Below, one piece after another: positions 1 through 7,988 of a stretch of 58,854 nucleotides of DNA. The stretch lies in IMG/VR virus record IMGVR_UViG_3300042991_000497, positions 1 to 58,854 of that record, one strand, 5' to 3'. Numbering within the stretch: position 1 is the first letter of the stretch; each line of letters opens with the position of its first letter. Below the pieces are notes generated by a model. It saw only the letters and a list, made by a program, of their open reading frames with translations. It had not been told where the DNA came from and searched no databases. Both the position numbers and the translations under genes were made by a program. The DNA is from a virus.

Positions 1-852
1 CGACGCAACGGACGCCGCAACGGCCAACGCAACGGCTGCCGCAACGCGCGCCGCAACGGACGGCGCAACGCGCGCCGCAACGATCGACGCAACGCGCGCC
101 GCAACGGCCGACGCAACGGACGACGCAACGTTCGGCGCAACGATCGACGCAACGCACGCCGCAACGCGCGCCGCAACGGTCGCAGCAACGCGCGCCGCAA
201 CGATCGCCGCAACGGACGCCGCAACGTTCAACGCAACGTACGGCGCAGCGCTCAACGCAACGGCTGCCGCAACGGACGCAGCAACGCGCGCCGCAACGGA
301 CGGCGCAACGTACGGCGCAGCGCTCAACGCAACGGCTGCCGCAACGCACGCCGCAACGCGCGACGCAACGCACGCCGCAACGCGCGCCGCGACACACGTC
401 GCAACGATCGCCGCAACGACCGACGCAACGGCCGACGCAACGATCGCCGCAACGACCGACGCAACGGCCGACGCAACGATCGCCGCAACGCGCGTCGCAA
501 CGTTCGGCGCAACGGCCGCGGCAACGCACGCCGCAACGCGCGCCGCAACGGACGCCGCAACGGACGACGCAACGGACGCCGCAACGATCGCCGCAACGAT
601 CGCCGCAACGCGCGCCGCAACGATCGCCGCAACGTACGCCGCAACGGACGCCGCAACGCGCGCCGCAACGCGCGCCGCAACGGTCGGTGCAACGGACGAC
701 GCAACGCGCGCCGCAACGGACGACGCAACGGACGCCGCAACGGACGACGCAACGGACGACGCAACGGACGGCGCAACGGCCGCGGCAACGGACGCCGCAA
801 CGCGCGCAGCAACGCGCGCCGCAACGGACGCCGCAACGGACGCCGCAACGGC
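1..852 (+). repeat. 12-bp tandem repeat encoding Ala-Thr-x-x tetrapeptides
   Basis: About 70 imperfect units of 12 bp, each with an almost invariant GCAACG core followed by two variable codons. In the coding frame each unit reads Ala-Thr-x-x, most often Thr followed by Asp-Ala, Arg-Ala, Ile-Ala or Asp-Asp. The same repeat resumes at the far end of the window (from about 58740), so the window was cut inside it. True copy number is unknown, because the junction between the two ends is not contained here. Confidence 0.95.
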
Positions 853-1543
853 ACAGCAACTTGGTCTCATGTTCGGGGTTGACCCTGCTTTTATGTTGGG
901 TTGCAGCAGAGAATGGCAGCGCATGCACCAAGGAGGAAACATGTGGGTGCCTTGGGCTTGCTATCTGTCAGCGTATCGCGATGTGCTTGGGCTAGACCTG
1001 CCAGCGCACAAAAAATACAGGGCGTGGGAAGCATGCGCGGTAGAGGGTGGTTTCCGGGTCATGCACCCGGAGTTCTGCATCGTCAGCGATCGGCCGGAAC
1101 TACTCAAGGTTGATGACCAGAACCGGCCGCACTGCGAGACGGGACCATCGCATCGTTGGCGCGATGGTTGGAGTCTCTACCATTGGCACGGCGTGAGCAT
1201 CCCCGGCGAATGGGTGACCGGCCGCCCACCATCAGCCGCGGAAGCCTTGACTTGGGAGAACGTCGAGCAGCGCCGTGTCGCGTGTGAGATTGTTGGTTGG
1301 GCGAAGGTGCTCGACCAGCTCAAAGCGAAGACCATCGACGAAGATGGCGACCCGGAAATCGGATCTTTGCTTGAGGTTCATCTCCCGGATGCCGGCAGGG
1401 AACGATTCTTGAAGGTTCGCTGCGGGACCGGCCGCACGTTCGCATTGCCTGTCCCCAACACCGTGAAAACAGTAATCGAAGCCCAAGCGTGGACGTGGGG
1501 CATCGAAGTGAAAGATTTTCAACGTCCCGAAATCCGCACCTAA
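2..1543 (+). CDS. DUF6745-like repeat protein, 3' part (5' part lies at the window end)
   Basis: The frame is open from the first bases to 1543. The first 283 or so codons are the Ala-Thr-x-x repeat. The last about 230 residues are a globular domain with features I associate with DUF6745 proteins: a Gly-Pro-Ser-His/Arg-Asp-Gly stretch, the motif LYHWHGVSIP, a Val-Arg-Arg-like segment and a C-terminal Ala-x-Thr-Trp-Gly. The N-terminal portion of the same protein appears to begin at 58476, so the gene spans the window ends. Function unknown. The family assignment is from memory of motifs and was not searched. It heads the plus-strand replication operon and is followed 10 bp later by the next gene. 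Confidence 0.7.
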   Translation, partial: DATDAATANATAAATRAATDGATRAATIDATRAATADATDDATFGATIDATHAATRAATVAATRAATIAATDAATFNATYGAALNATAAATDAATRAATDGATYGAALNATAAATHAATRDATHAATRAATHVATIAATTDATADATIAATTDATADATIAATRVATFGATAAATHAATRAATDAATDDATDAATIAATIAATRAATIAATYAATDAATRAATRAATVGATDDATRAATDDATDAATDDATDDATDGATAAATDAATRAATRAATDAATDAATAQQLGLMFGVDPAFMLGCSREWQRMHQGGNMWVPWACYLSAYRDVLGLDLPAHKKYRAWEACAVEGGFRVMHPEFCIVSDRPELLKVDDQNRPHCETGPSHRWRDGWSLYHWHGVSIPGEWVTGRPPSAAEALTWENVEQRRVACEIVGWAKVLDQLKAKTIDEDGDPEIGSLLEVHLPDAGRERFLKVRCGTGRTFALPVPNTVKTVIEAQAWTWGIEVKDFQRPEIRT

Positions 1544-1553
1544 AGGAATGAAC

Positions 1554-1913
1554 ATGAAGAAATGGACCACCGAACGCCCCGCCGCTCAAGGCGACCTCTT
1601 TCTGCGCCGCATCGACAAGCTGCCCGCGGATGCAAAGCTGATGCCGACCGAGAAAGGCGCATTCGTTGTCGCGCACAGCGAAACAGGGCACAACCACATC
1701 ATCAAGGAGCGCCCCGGCGTCAAGGTCTACACGACCGACAACCCGATGGTGAGCTATCTTGAAGTGATTGACGCCACCGAGAAAACCGAGGCGCTGCTGG
1801 AGCACCTACGCGGCCACGACACGCACGAAACCCTGGCAATCCCTCCAGGCATCTTTGAGCTGCGCCGCCAGCGCGAGCACACGCCGGAAGGTTGGCGCCG
1901 CGTCGCCGACTGA
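1554..1913 (+). CDS. conserved phage protein of unknown function
   Basis: A 119-residue protein, acidic to neutral, without recognisable catalytic motif. I prefer the ATG at 1554 because AAAGGA lies about 8 bp before it; an upstream in-frame ATG at 1548 is too close to that ribosome site. A central HSETGHNHII stretch with two His-containing turns could bind metal, but this is speculation. It sits between the DUF6745-like gene and the DUF2815 gene, so a role in the replication module is plausible by position only. Confidence 0.75.
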   Translation: MKKWTTERPAAQGDLFLRRIDKLPADAKLMPTEKGAFVVAHSETGHNHIIKERPGVKVYTTDNPMVSYLEVIDATEKTEALLEHLRGHDTHETLAIPPGIFELRRQREHTPEGWRRVAD

Positions 1914-1953
1914 TCCACACCGATTCCCAACCCGCCAATCCGAAAGGCACAAC

Positions 1954-2553
1954 ATGGCTCTTCTTCCTAACCAAATCATTCTCAAAAACGTTCGCAGCGC
2001 GTTCCTCGTCCTGGAAGACCCGCAGGACTATTTGGACAACAAGCAGTTCCGTTGGTCGGCGACTGCCCTGATCCCCTACAACTCCCCGATGGTGAAAGAG
2101 GTTGAAGCAAAAATGCTCGCCGTCGCCGAGTTGAAGTGGGGCAAGAAAGGAAAGGCAGTCCACGACGCGGTGATCCTCGACAAGCAGACCACCTGCTTCC
2201 TGGACGGCAAACGCAAACCCGAGTACGACGGCTACGAAGGCCACTGGGCGCTCACGGCGCACCGGCCGCAGAAGTCGGGGCGCCCCATGGTCATCGACAC
2301 GGACACCCAACCGATCTACGACGGCAAAGGCATGTTCATGGAGGGCAAAGCCGGCCGCATCTACAGCGGTTCGTTCATCAATCTGAAGGTCGGCTTTTGG
2401 TGCCAGGACAACGCCAACGGCAAGGCCATTCGCGCCGAACTGCTGACAGTGCAATCTCTGTTCCGGGGCGACGCATTCGGTGGCGGCGCCAAGCCGACCA
2501 CTGATGAGTTTGAAGTCGTGGCCGACGGCGCGGACGACGGCGACTTGGGTTGA
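1954..2553 (+). CDS. DUF2815-type protein, probable single-stranded DNA-binding role
   Basis: A 199-residue protein beginning MALLPNQIILKNVRSAF, a start typical of DUF2815 phage proteins. It also has the family features YNSPMVKEVEAKM near residue 45, a central GYEGHWALTAHRP segment and an acidic C-terminal tail (DDGDLG). DUF2815 genes usually sit beside DUF2800 and family A polymerase genes in phage replication modules, as here, and are thought to act as single-strand binding proteins. The acidic tail fits that idea. The gene is followed at once by a strong hairpin terminator. The family call is from motif recognition; the role is inference. Confidence 0.8.
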   Translation: MALLPNQIILKNVRSAFLVLEDPQDYLDNKQFRWSATALIPYNSPMVKEVEAKMLAVAELKWGKKGKAVHDAVILDKQTTCFLDGKRKPEYDGYEGHWALTAHRPQKSGRPMVIDTDTQPIYDGKGMFMEGKAGRIYSGSFINLKVGFWCQDNANGKAIRAELLTVQSLFRGDAFGGGAKPTTDEFEVVADGADDGDLG

Positions 2554-2556
2554 GCG

Positions 2557-2583
2557 AAGCCTCACCTTCGGGTGGGGCTTTTT
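2557..2583 (+). terminator. rho-independent terminator after the DUF2815 gene
   Basis: AAGCCTCACC and GGTGGGGCTT form a 10-bp stem around a TTCG loop, followed by a run of five T. It begins 4 bp after the DUF2815 stop codon. The polymerase gene downstream must therefore rely on read-through, antitermination or its own promoter. Confidence 0.85.
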
Positions 2584-2689
2584 GGAGGGGCTTGCTGGCC
2601 CGGCGGCCGGGGGAAGTCCGAGACACGCTAACGCGTGGAGTAGGCGTCCAAAATGCCCCGACTGAGTTCGACTCTCAGGGGCCCCTCCA
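2584..2689 (+). ncRNA. cloverleaf-like structured RNA candidate with a tRNA-like T arm
   Basis: Bases 2584-2593 pair with 2679-2688 as a 10-bp closing helix (two G-U pairs). Inside are four hairpins: 2595-2610 (6 bp, CGGC loop), 2624-2637 (CACGC/GCGTG), 2643-2657 (GGCGT/ATGCC) and 2662-2678, which copies a T arm exactly: CTGAG, loop TTCGACT, CTCAG. CCA follows at 2687-2689. It is not a canonical tRNA: no 7-base anticodon loop with U33 is visible and the U8/A9 linker is absent. It fills the gap between the terminator and the DNA polymerase gene. It may be a decayed tRNA, a tRNA mimic or an mRNA leader element. Confidence 0.4.
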
Positions 2690-2701
2690 AAGAGCAAACA
2701 C

Positions 2702-5050
2702 ATGCGCGACACATACCACGATCTGGAAACATTCAGCCGCGTCAACCTCAAGACGGCGGGCTCACACAAATACGCTCGCGACTGCGATGTGATGTTGTGG
2801 GCCTTCGCCGACGGCGACGGTGATATTTACGTGTGGGACCGCGTGTACGGCGATCTGTGGTCCCAGGACGGTCTGAGCGGTGTGTGGGCGCGACACACAA
2901 CACGCGGCACGCCGAGCGAAATGAGCGCGCTGCTCAACGACGATCAAGCGCTAGTTTGGTTCCACAATGGCGGTCAGTTTGACTTTCCGGTTCTAGACAC
3001 CCAGCTGCCGCACCTCGCGCCCCCGTTCGCGCGCCGCCGTGACACGATGGTGCAGGCTTTTGCGCACGCCCTGCCTGGGGCGCTAGAGAAGCTCGGGGAT
3101 ATTTTGGGCCTAGCCGAAGACAAAAAGAAACTCAAGGACGGTAAGGCGCTTGTGCGCTTGTTTTGCCTCCCGCAGAACGAAGCATTCCAGAAGCGATTCG
3201 GAACCGACCGCGCAACGCGCGACACGCACCCAGCTGAGTGGATGCGGTTCATCGAGTACGCAGGTGGCGATATCGCGACGATGCGTGCGGCACGCCGAGT
3301 ATTGCCGCGCTGGAACTACAGCACCGACAAGCAGGTCGGGCTGTGCTTGCTTGACTGGAAGATCAACGCGCGGGGGTTCCTGGTTGATGTAGCGCTGGCA
3401 CAAGGGGCCGTGGAGGGGTCTGGCAGGGCCAAGGCACTGCTGGCCGAGCAGAGTAGGGGGCTTACCGGCGATCAGGTGGGCGCGACGACCCAGCGCGATG
3501 TATTGCTGGCGTACATCCTGGCCGAACACAGCATCGAGCTACCAGACATGCGTGCCGACACGATCGAACGGCGGATCGACGATCCCGCACTGCCCGATGC
3601 CGTGCGCGAGCTGTTGAAGAACCGACTGCAGGCGTCCATGAACTCAGTATCGAAGTTCAAGACTCTGCTCAACATGGTGTGCGACGACGGCCGCATGCGA
3701 GGCTGCATGCAATTCCGTGGCGCCGGGCGCACTGGTCGGTGGGCCCACCGCGGCTTCCAACCTGGCAACCTGCCTCGTCCGACGCTGCCGCAGCGCTTGA
3801 TTGACTTGGCTATTCTGGCGCTCAAGAACGACGATGTGGAGCTGATCGACTTGGTGATGGGCAACGTCATGTCGGCCATCAGCAATACCATCCGCGGCGC
3901 GATCATCGCGCCTCCCAGGAAAAAGCTCGTCATCGCGGACTTGGCGAACATCGAGGGGCGCATGGCCGCCTGGTTGGCCGGGGAAGAGTGGAAGCTGCAA
4001 GCCTTTCGCGACTACGACACTATCACTGGCTACGACGCCAAGGGCAAGGCGGTCCGCAAAGGACTAGACCTCTACATCCTTGCCTACGCCAACTCGTTCA
4101 ACGTGCCACCCGAGTCGGTGCCGCCGAAAGGCAACGAGCGCCAGATCGGCAAGGTCGAGGAGTTGATGTTTCAGTACGGTGGCGGTGTCGGTGCGTGGAT
4201 CACAGGGGCCGCAACCTACGGCATTGACCTCGACGCGATGGCCGAAGCGGTGCACGGCACCGTACCGCAATGGGCCCTCGACGAAGCCGAAAAGTTCTTG
4301 GGGTGGATGCACGATCAGGTCGATGAGAAGTACGGAAAACGAGTCGCCGCACTTGCCAAGAAACACCCGGCCGACGTTCCGCAAGCCGAGCACGATGCAC
4401 TCTTGCAGCGGTGGCAAGAAGAGCGGCTCGCCAAGCGCTTCGGCTTGACCGAAAAGGTCTTCATCACGTGCGACGCGATCAAGCGCCTGTGGCGCAAGGC
4501 CCACCCTGAAATCTCGTCGTACTGGAAAGAGCTTGAATCTGCGGTGCGCTTCACCATCGAGAACCCTGGGGTTACCGTTGACTGCCGCAAGCTGAAGGTG
4601 CGCCGCAAGGGTGGATGGCTACGCATCGGGTTGCCATCTGGCCGCGCGCTGTGTTACCCGGAGCCCAGGATCGAGCCTGACAAGATCCCAAGCGCGCAGA
4701 ACCCGAGCACGATGGTGAAGAACCCACACGCCGGCAAGATCTCGTTCGTTGGGCTTAACCAATACACCCGCCAATGGGGCCGGGTCTTCACCTACGGCGG
4801 GAAACTATTCGAGAACGTTGTCCAGGCTGCGTCATGCGATCAGTTCGCCGAGCCGATGCCGAGCATCGAAGCCGCCGGATTCGAGTTGATATTGGGCATA
4901 CACGACGAGCACATCGCGGAGGCCGATGCCTCCCGCGACGATCTGAACGCCAAACTACTCGGCGATCTGATGTGCATGGACCTCAGCTGGAATGTTGGTT
5001 TGCCGCTCTCAGCGGCAGGGTTTGAAAGCGCACGTTACAGAAAGGAGTGA
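2702..5050 (+). CDS. family A DNA polymerase with 3'-5' exonuclease domain
   Basis: A 782-residue replicative polymerase of the phage Pol I (T7-like) type. The N-terminus carries an exonuclease DxE motif (Asp7-Leu-Glu9) and further acidic residues. The polymerase domain shows FRGAGRTGRWAHRG near residue 340 (finger/thumb contact), motif A VIADLANIEGR near 410, a motif B region RQIGKVEELMFQYGGG near 480 and motif C IHDEHIAEA near 740. Length and motif order are normal. It presumably copies the phage genome together with the primase, VapE and SNF2-type helicases in this window. It overlaps the next small gene by 4 bp. I see no strong ribosome site before ATG 2702, and the structured element just upstream may affect its expression. 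Confidence 0.93.
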   Translation: MRDTYHDLETFSRVNLKTAGSHKYARDCDVMLWAFADGDGDIYVWDRVYGDLWSQDGLSGVWARHTTRGTPSEMSALLNDDQALVWFHNGGQFDFPVLDTQLPHLAPPFARRRDTMVQAFAHALPGALEKLGDILGLAEDKKKLKDGKALVRLFCLPQNEAFQKRFGTDRATRDTHPAEWMRFIEYAGGDIATMRAARRVLPRWNYSTDKQVGLCLLDWKINARGFLVDVALAQGAVEGSGRAKALLAEQSRGLTGDQVGATTQRDVLLAYILAEHSIELPDMRADTIERRIDDPALPDAVRELLKNRLQASMNSVSKFKTLLNMVCDDGRMRGCMQFRGAGRTGRWAHRGFQPGNLPRPTLPQRLIDLAILALKNDDVELIDLVMGNVMSAISNTIRGAIIAPPRKKLVIADLANIEGRMAAWLAGEEWKLQAFRDYDTITGYDAKGKAVRKGLDLYILAYANSFNVPPESVPPKGNERQIGKVEELMFQYGGGVGAWITGAATYGIDLDAMAEAVHGTVPQWALDEAEKFLGWMHDQVDEKYGKRVAALAKKHPADVPQAEHDALLQRWQEERLAKRFGLTEKVFITCDAIKRLWRKAHPEISSYWKELESAVRFTIENPGVTVDCRKLKVRRKGGWLRIGLPSGRALCYPEPRIEPDKIPSAQNPSTMVKNPHAGKISFVGLNQYTRQWGRVFTYGGKLFENVVQAASCDQFAEPMPSIEAAGFELILGIHDEHIAEADASRDDLNAKLLGDLMCMDLSWNVGLPLSAAGFESARYRKE

Positions 5051-5262
5051 TCGTGAAGAAAGACACCTATGACGACCTTTTCGACAGGCCCGACGGAGAG
5101 GAGGGAGACCGAATGCATACGGTTTCCTGTTCGCGCTGCGGCAACACCGATGTACGGTGGAGGCTACAGGGCGGCAGATGGACGTTGTTCAGCAGCAAGC
5201 CCGGCGTTGAGCACGCGTGCGTGCCGACCACCGATGGATTTTCAACCGAAGAAGGAGATTGA
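5047..5262 (+). CDS. small zinc-ribbon-like protein
   Basis: A 71-residue protein with two cysteines in CSRCGN and a later His-Ala-Cys, enough for a small zinc-binding knuckle although a fourth ligand is not obvious. It starts with GTG overlapping the polymerase stop (GTGA), which suggests translational coupling; an alternative GTG lies at 5053. No family recognised. Confidence 0.6.
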   Translation: MIVKKDTYDDLFDRPDGEEGDRMHTVSCSRCGNTDVRWRLQGGRWTLFSSKPGVEHACVPTTDGFSTEEGD

Positions 5263-5265
5263 ATC

Positions 5266-5517
5266 ATGACTGGCGAATCAGTGAGCATCAAACGGCACCC
5301 CCGCACACTGCAAGAGGCCTTCGGGCCCCACACATCGCGGGAGGTACACGCGCCCTCGCCCGGCAGCTCGGTGCTTGCGAGATGGGGCTACGGGATATTG
5401 GTCGCCGTCTCGCTGGCCAGCGCTGCGGTCATGCTGTCAGGGTGCTCGCCGTATGACAGCAGCCCGGGCAAGAAAGACGGGAACGGCGCCACGCTCTCTT
5501 GCGTGAAAGTGGGGTGA
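5266..5517 (+). CDS. small single-pass membrane protein with lipobox-like cysteine
   Basis: An 83-residue protein with a polar 40-residue N-terminus, one hydrophobic segment at about residues 43-60 and then LSGCSPYD, which resembles a lipoprotein cleavage site. The leader is longer than a usual lipoprotein signal, so it may instead be a type II membrane protein. The short polar tail makes an outer-membrane spanin subunit conceivable, but it lies far from the lysis genes, so I do not call it one. An AAGGAG-like ribosome site precedes ATG 5266. Confidence 0.55.
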   Translation: MTGESVSIKRHPRTLQEAFGPHTSREVHAPSPGSSVLARWGYGILVAVSLASAAVMLSGCSPYDSSPGKKDGNGATLSCVKVG

Positions 5518-5520
5518 CGC

Positions 5521-5835
5521 GTGAAGTGTCCGAAGTGCGGTGCCGACAGCAGCGTGACCGAAACGCGGTCCTACAAGGCCGTGTTTCTGCGCCGCCGCCG
5601 TAAGTGCTTCAATGCTCACATCTTCGCAACCTACGAGGTACATGCGGGCAACCTTGACCGCAGCACGCTCGCCGGCGCCAAACGAGGCGCCGCCAAGGGC
5701 GCGAAGGCCCGGCAGCGCAAAGAGTACGTCCGCAAAAACCACGGCGTCCCATCGCTGGAACTCGCCGTCGAGTTGGGTATCACCGACGCTCGCGTGCGTC
5801 AGATTCGCAAGGAGTTGAGCGATGCCAGAACGTGA
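5521..5835 (+). CDS. NrdR-like zinc ribbon plus helix-turn-helix protein
   Basis: A 104-residue protein. Residues 1-45 resemble the N-terminal zinc ribbon of NrdR: MKCPKCGADSSVTETR, then a basic RRRRKCFNAH block and a Thr-Tyr-Glu-Val turn. The NrdR ATP-cone domain is missing. In its place there is a basic linker and a helix-turn-helix-like C-terminus (VAVELGITDARVRQIRKEL type) of the form seen in small phage regulators. It starts at GTG 5521 and overlaps the VRR-NUC gene by 14 bp. It could regulate the operon or a nucleotide-pool gene; this is inference. Confidence 0.65.
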   Translation: MKCPKCGADSSVTETRSYKAVFLRRRRKCFNAHIFATYEVHAGNLDRSTLAGAKRGAAKGAKARQRKEYVRKNHGVPSLELAVELGITDARVRQIRKELSDART

Positions 5836-6112
5836 CATTCGCAAAGCGCTGAAGCAGCGCGTCGAAGCCAATGGCGGCGAGATTCGCGCCGTGTCGTGGC
5901 TGGGCCGCAAACATGCGCCAGATGTGCTTTGCTTATTCCCTGAAGGAGCGTACCGGGGCCGCAGTGCGCACTTCTTCGTCGAGACGAAGGCGCCCGGGGG
6001 TACACCTACTCAAGGGCAGGAGCGCGAACACGAGCGCTTGCGCAACGCGGCATGCGTGGTGTTGGTCATCAGCACCCTCGGGCAGCTCGACGAGTGGTTG
6101 CCCTTGCCGTGA
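5822..6112 (+). CDS. VRR-NUC domain nuclease
   Basis: A 96-residue stand-alone VRR-NUC domain of the PD-(D/E)xK superfamily. The catalytic set is visible: APDVLCLF (Asp), FFVETKAPGG (Glu-x-Lys) and a Gln/Glu helix after it. Phage proteins of this size are structure-specific (Holliday-junction type) nucleases, almost always placed next to an SNF2-type helicase gene as here. The gene overlaps the NrdR-like gene upstream by 14 bp and the helicase start by 4 bp (GTGA), so the nuclease and helicase are translationally coupled. Confidence 0.88.
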   Translation: MPERDIRKALKQRVEANGGEIRAVSWLGRKHAPDVLCLFPEGAYRGRSAHFFVETKAPGGTPTQGQEREHERLRNAACVVLVISTLGQLDEWLPLP

Positions 6113-7647
6113 GAGATTTCAACCCACACCCCTACCAGTCCCTGATGATCGCCTTCGCAATCAAGGTACTGCGCTGCGCCATGTGGGCGGGTATGGGGAT
6201 GGGCAAGACGAGTTCCGTGCTGGCGGTGATTGACGCTCTACTTCTAGCGGGCTCGGTGAACAAGGTGATCGTGTTCGCGCCATTGCGGGTGGCCCGCGAC
6301 ACCTGGCCTGCGGAAGCACTGAAGTGGCGACAGTTCGCCGCGATGCGCATCAAGTTCATCGGCGAGTGGCTACCGGCCGAGCGTGAATTCCTCCGAGCAA
6401 GAACGCAATTCTTGAAGTTGGCTTTGCGTGACCCGAAGCACAAGGAGCAAACAACCAAAGACGCCAAGGCGCTAGCGCTCAAGTTGCGCCCCCTGGCCGC
6501 CGCCGCGCGCTTGGAGTGGTTGCGTGACGTAGACGTGATGTGCGCGAACTACGATGTAATCCAGCAGCTGGTCGCGATCCTCGACGATGGCAAGTGGCCG
6601 TTCGATATGGTGGTAGCTGACGAAGCAACGCGGCTCAAGAGTCTGCGCACGAGGCAAGGCGGCAAGCGCGCGCAAGCACTGATGAAAATTGCCTTTGACA
6701 AAGTGACCCGGTGGATCAATCTCACCGGCACACCGTCGCCCAACGGCCTCGTCGACCTGTACGGGCAGACCTGGTTTCTTGATCGAGGCCATCGGCTTGG
6801 CAGTTCGTTCGACGCGTTTCAGAACCGGTGGTTCGGTTTCAAGCGAGCGGCCGACGCCATCGGCTACAAGCCCGGTGTCGAGCGCGTTGTATTTCCGCAC
6901 GCTCAGGCGGAAATACAAAATCTGCTGCGCGACTGTTGTCTCACAATGGACCCAAAGGACTGGTTCAACCTCGATGAACCGATAGTAAATACTATTTACA
7001 TCGACCTACCACCGAGCGCGCAGCGCCACTACAAGGAGATGGCCAAGGTGATGTTCACGGAGATCCAAGGCAACGCCATCGAGGCGTTCGCTGCCGCGGC
7101 CAAAACCATGAAGTTGATTCAGCTCTGCAACGGCGCGGCATACATCGACGGCGGCAACGTGGCGTGGACCGTGGTACACGACGAGAAGCTCGACGCGCTG
7201 GAGTCAATCGTCGAGGAAGCTGCGGGCATACCGGTGCTCACTGCATACCACTTCAAGTCGGACCTCGCACGGCTCAAGAAGCGCTTTCCGAGTGGGCTCG
7301 ACTTGGCCACAAAGGATGGCATGAAACGCGCCATGGCCGGCGAAGGTAGGGTGTGGTTCGGCCACCCGGCAGGCATGGGCCACGGCGTCGACGGTCTGCA
7401 ATACCACTCGAACATCATCGCGTTCTTCGGCCACAACTGGAACCTCGAAGAACGCTTGCAGATCATCGAACGCATCGGCCCGATGCGCCAGAAACAAGCG
7501 GGCAAAGAGCGCCCGGTCTTCATCTACAACATCGTCGCTCGCGGCACAGTCGATGCGCTGGTTCTGAAGCGCGTCGAGACAAAGCGCTCGGTGCAGGACA
7601 TTTTGCTGGAAGCCATGAAACACCAGAACGAGTTGGGGCACACATGA
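6109..7647 (+). CDS. SNF2-type DEAD/DEAH-box helicase
   Basis: A 512-residue superfamily 2 helicase. Walker A is GMGMGKTSS near residue 28, Walker B is VVADEATRLK near 173, motif III is NLTGTPSPNGL near 206, and a motif VI-like region with RIGPMRQKQAG lies near 456. I choose GTG 6109, which overlaps the VRR-NUC stop, because the residues after it (RDFNPHPYQSLMI) form the usual Q-motif start. Such helicases probably translocate on duplex DNA in replication or recombination with the VRR-NUC nuclease. It overlaps the DUF3310 gene by ATGA. Confidence 0.9.
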   Translation: MRDFNPHPYQSLMIAFAIKVLRCAMWAGMGMGKTSSVLAVIDALLLAGSVNKVIVFAPLRVARDTWPAEALKWRQFAAMRIKFIGEWLPAEREFLRARTQFLKLALRDPKHKEQTTKDAKALALKLRPLAAAARLEWLRDVDVMCANYDVIQQLVAILDDGKWPFDMVVADEATRLKSLRTRQGGKRAQALMKIAFDKVTRWINLTGTPSPNGLVDLYGQTWFLDRGHRLGSSFDAFQNRWFGFKRAADAIGYKPGVERVVFPHAQAEIQNLLRDCCLTMDPKDWFNLDEPIVNTIYIDLPPSAQRHYKEMAKVMFTEIQGNAIEAFAAAAKTMKLIQLCNGAAYIDGGNVAWTVVHDEKLDALESIVEEAAGIPVLTAYHFKSDLARLKKRFPSGLDLATKDGMKRAMAGEGRVWFGHPAGMGHGVDGLQYHSNIIAFFGHNWNLEERLQIIERIGPMRQKQAGKERPVFIYNIVARGTVDALVLKRVETKRSVQDILLEAMKHQNELGHT

Positions 7648-7988
7648 GCCCTGAAGACGTGAAACGCGCAGACCAACTTCTTCAGCAACACACTGAGAGA
7701 CAACACATGAATTGCGACTACCCACAGATTATCAGGGCCCTCAGCAGGCAGGAGGGCGGTGCGCACTACAAGAACCGCGCCATTCAGCCCATCGAATACA
7801 TCCACGCAAATGACCTACCTTTCATTGAGGGCTCGGTAGTGAAGTACATCACCCGGTGGCGCGACAAAGGGGGCGTCGAGGACCTCAAGAAAATCAAGCA
7901 CTACATCGACCTGTTGATTGAGCTGGAGGCATGCAAAACCGCGCGCGTTGACGCCTCTGTGCAACACGAGATACACTCCAAGACATGA
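7644..7988 (+). CDS. DUF3310 protein
   Basis: A 114-residue protein whose second half carries the DUF3310 signature: HYKNRAIQPIEYI, then EGSVVKYITRWRDKGGVEDL and a KHYIDLLIELE helix. DUF3310 proteins are common in phage replication regions; their biochemical role is unsettled, although they are sometimes labelled nucleotide kinase-like. ATG 7644 overlaps the helicase stop. An internal ATG at 7707 could be the true start, since the first 20 residues are not typical of the family. It overlaps the integrase start by 4 bp. Confidence 0.85.
   Translation: MSPEDVKRADQLLQQHTERQHMNCDYPQIIRALSRQEGGAHYKNRAIQPIEYIHANDLPFIEGSVVKYITRWRDKGGVEDLKKIKHYIDLLIELEACKTARVDASVQHEIHSKT

Noticed and set aside
1-852. 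CRISPR array
   Set aside because: The units are 12 bp without unique spacers and are protein coding. The same argument excludes the 33-bp arrays at 44627-50853. No cas genes are seen.
324-854. Minus-strand open frame full of Arg-Arg-Pro-Leu/Arg-Arg-Ala-Leu repeats
   Set aside because: It is the antisense of the 12-bp coding repeat, with no ribosome site and no unique sequence; the plus frame continues into a conserved domain.
2584-2689. tRNA-Sec or class II tRNA
   Set aside because: The first inner arm has 6 bp with a 4-base loop, as in tRNA-Sec, but no anticodon arm with a 7-base loop and U33 can be drawn. I kept it only as a structured RNA candidate.
2584-2689. attP core from a tRNA 3' end
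   Set aside because: The T-arm and CCA end look like such a core, but it is more than 5 kb from the integrase gene and I cannot match it to a host tRNA here.
2550-2792. Plus-strand open frame through the terminator and cloverleaf element
   Set aside because: It overlaps the DNA polymerase start and covers two structured elements; composition is not coding-like.
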